Assembly (NCBI GenBank): GCA_958295815.1
Contig: OY282374.1
Coordinates: 1,942,856 to 2,006,855, forward strand
DNA from: Candidatus Poribacteria bacterium
GTDB taxonomy: Bacteria; Poribacteria; WGA-4E; WGA-3G
DNA length: 64,000 bases
Direction of reading: 5' to 3'
Below, one piece after another: positions 63,648-64,000 of this stretch. The stretch's first letter is position 1. Each line of letters begins with the position of its first letter. The position numbers and the translations under genes were made by a program. The notes beneath the pieces are model-generated. The model was not told where the DNA came from, did no database searches, and worked only from the letters and a program-made list of their open reading frames with translations.

Positions 63648-64000
63648 TCAATGTGTTTGTAATTTGCTTGTGATTCGCTCTACGACCCGTTTTCGCTGTT
63701 TCTGAATGGCAGGTTGTTCCAGTTCATATACCTCATCCGAAATCAGATGTTTATGGCTTTCAATAGGGAGGTTTTTGTGCGACCCGTTATCGATATATCG
63801 GTTAAAAATAGTGTATCGAGGATAAGTTTCCGTCCAGCGTCTGCCACCGTGATAGAGTGCTTCTGTAAAGATGACGCAATCGCCTGCACCGACAGGGACG
63901 TTAATAACCGTAGGCGGTCCATCGTAAATTGAGAGGTTTTCAGGCGGTTCAAAATTCCGCTTATGGCTTCCAGGCAGGCAAACAAATCCTGTTCCTGCTG
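63648..64000 (-). CDS. Phytanoyl-CoA dioxygenase-like protein (5' partial)
   Basis: The minus-strand frame is open from the right edge to a TGA at 63648-63650, about 116 codons, with no start inside the window. It reads TGFVCLPGSHKRNFEPP, then VINVPVGAGDCVIFTEALYH and GGRRWTETYPRYTIFNRY, the C-terminal part of the PhyH Fe(II)/2-oxoglutarate dioxygenase fold. The His in LYHGG is the distal iron ligand and an Arg in PRYTIF would hold 2-oxoglutarate. The stop is 9 bases before the next start, so the two genes are probably co-transcribed. Confidence 0.85.
   Translation of the reverse strand, partial: AGTGFVCLPGSHKRNFEPPENLSIYDGPPTVINVPVGAGDCVIFTEALYHGGRRWTETYPRYTIFNRYIDNGSHKNLPIESHKHLISDEVYELEQPAIQKQRKRVVERITSKLQTH

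Overview
The window looks like part of a chromosome from an uncultured bacterium of the Candidatus Poribacteria type, or a close relative in the Planctomycetes/FCB direction. This is an inference from gene content and repeats; no rRNA is present to test it. The clues are outer-membrane-type RND pumps, lipoproteins, several PQQ-type beta-propeller proteins, a sulfatase, a GH88-like hydrolase, LamG-type secreted proteins, Gfo/Idh/MocA oxidoreductases, a phytanoyl-CoA dioxygenase-like protein, a Uma2 protein, many short hairpin repeats, and a bacterial homologue of selenoprotein N.

Left third (1-20 kb): the end of an ABC ATPase, an SDR dehydrogenase, and a 1-kb repeat-rich, AT-rich gap leading to an orphan HEPN-like gene. 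Then come a DUF433 protein, an oxidoreductase, a ferritin-like protein, a CDF metal exporter and an FmdB protein. A partial sugar ABC importer is joined to hisA. Uma2, a flavin-dependent halogenase-like enzyme, a TAXI-type binding lipoprotein, a PreP-like M16C peptidase, dnaN and two tRNAs (Phe-GAA, Thr-CGT) follow.

Middle (19-42 kb): a TPR protein, DsbD, a PorX-like receiver/PglZ protein and GlcD/GlcE are on the minus strand. On the plus strand are two secreted proteins that share a C-terminal motif, two tandem RND pumps and an oxidoreductase. An AAA ATPase overlapping a small PD-(D/E)XK-like nuclease gene is a candidate defence module. Then come a GH88-like hydrolase, a HldE/RfaE2-type nucleotidyltransferase and a degenerate EF-Tu-like protein.

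Right third (42-64 kb), almost all on the minus strand: a tightly overlapping four-gene operon (iron alcohol dehydrogenase, beta-propeller, HemN-like radical SAM, PaaK-like ligase), a dipeptidase, a sulfatase, an ALDH-like/2-keto acid decarboxylase pair, and an operon with a PaaK-like protein, the selenoprotein N homologue (in-frame UGA in an SCUG motif) and a small beta-propeller. A CopG/BrnT-type toxin-antitoxin pair, a beta-propeller/lipoprotein/beta-propeller operon, a large unrecognised protein and the C-terminal part of a phytanoyl-CoA dioxygenase-like gene at the right edge complete it.

The intergenic DNA is distinctive. A roughly 143-bp inverted-repeat element occurs three times, two copies with 10-11 bp target duplications (a MITE-like element). 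At least three families of short hairpin repeats are scattered between genes, one of them expanded into a five-unit tandem array. No CRISPR array, rRNA, integrase or transposase gene was seen.
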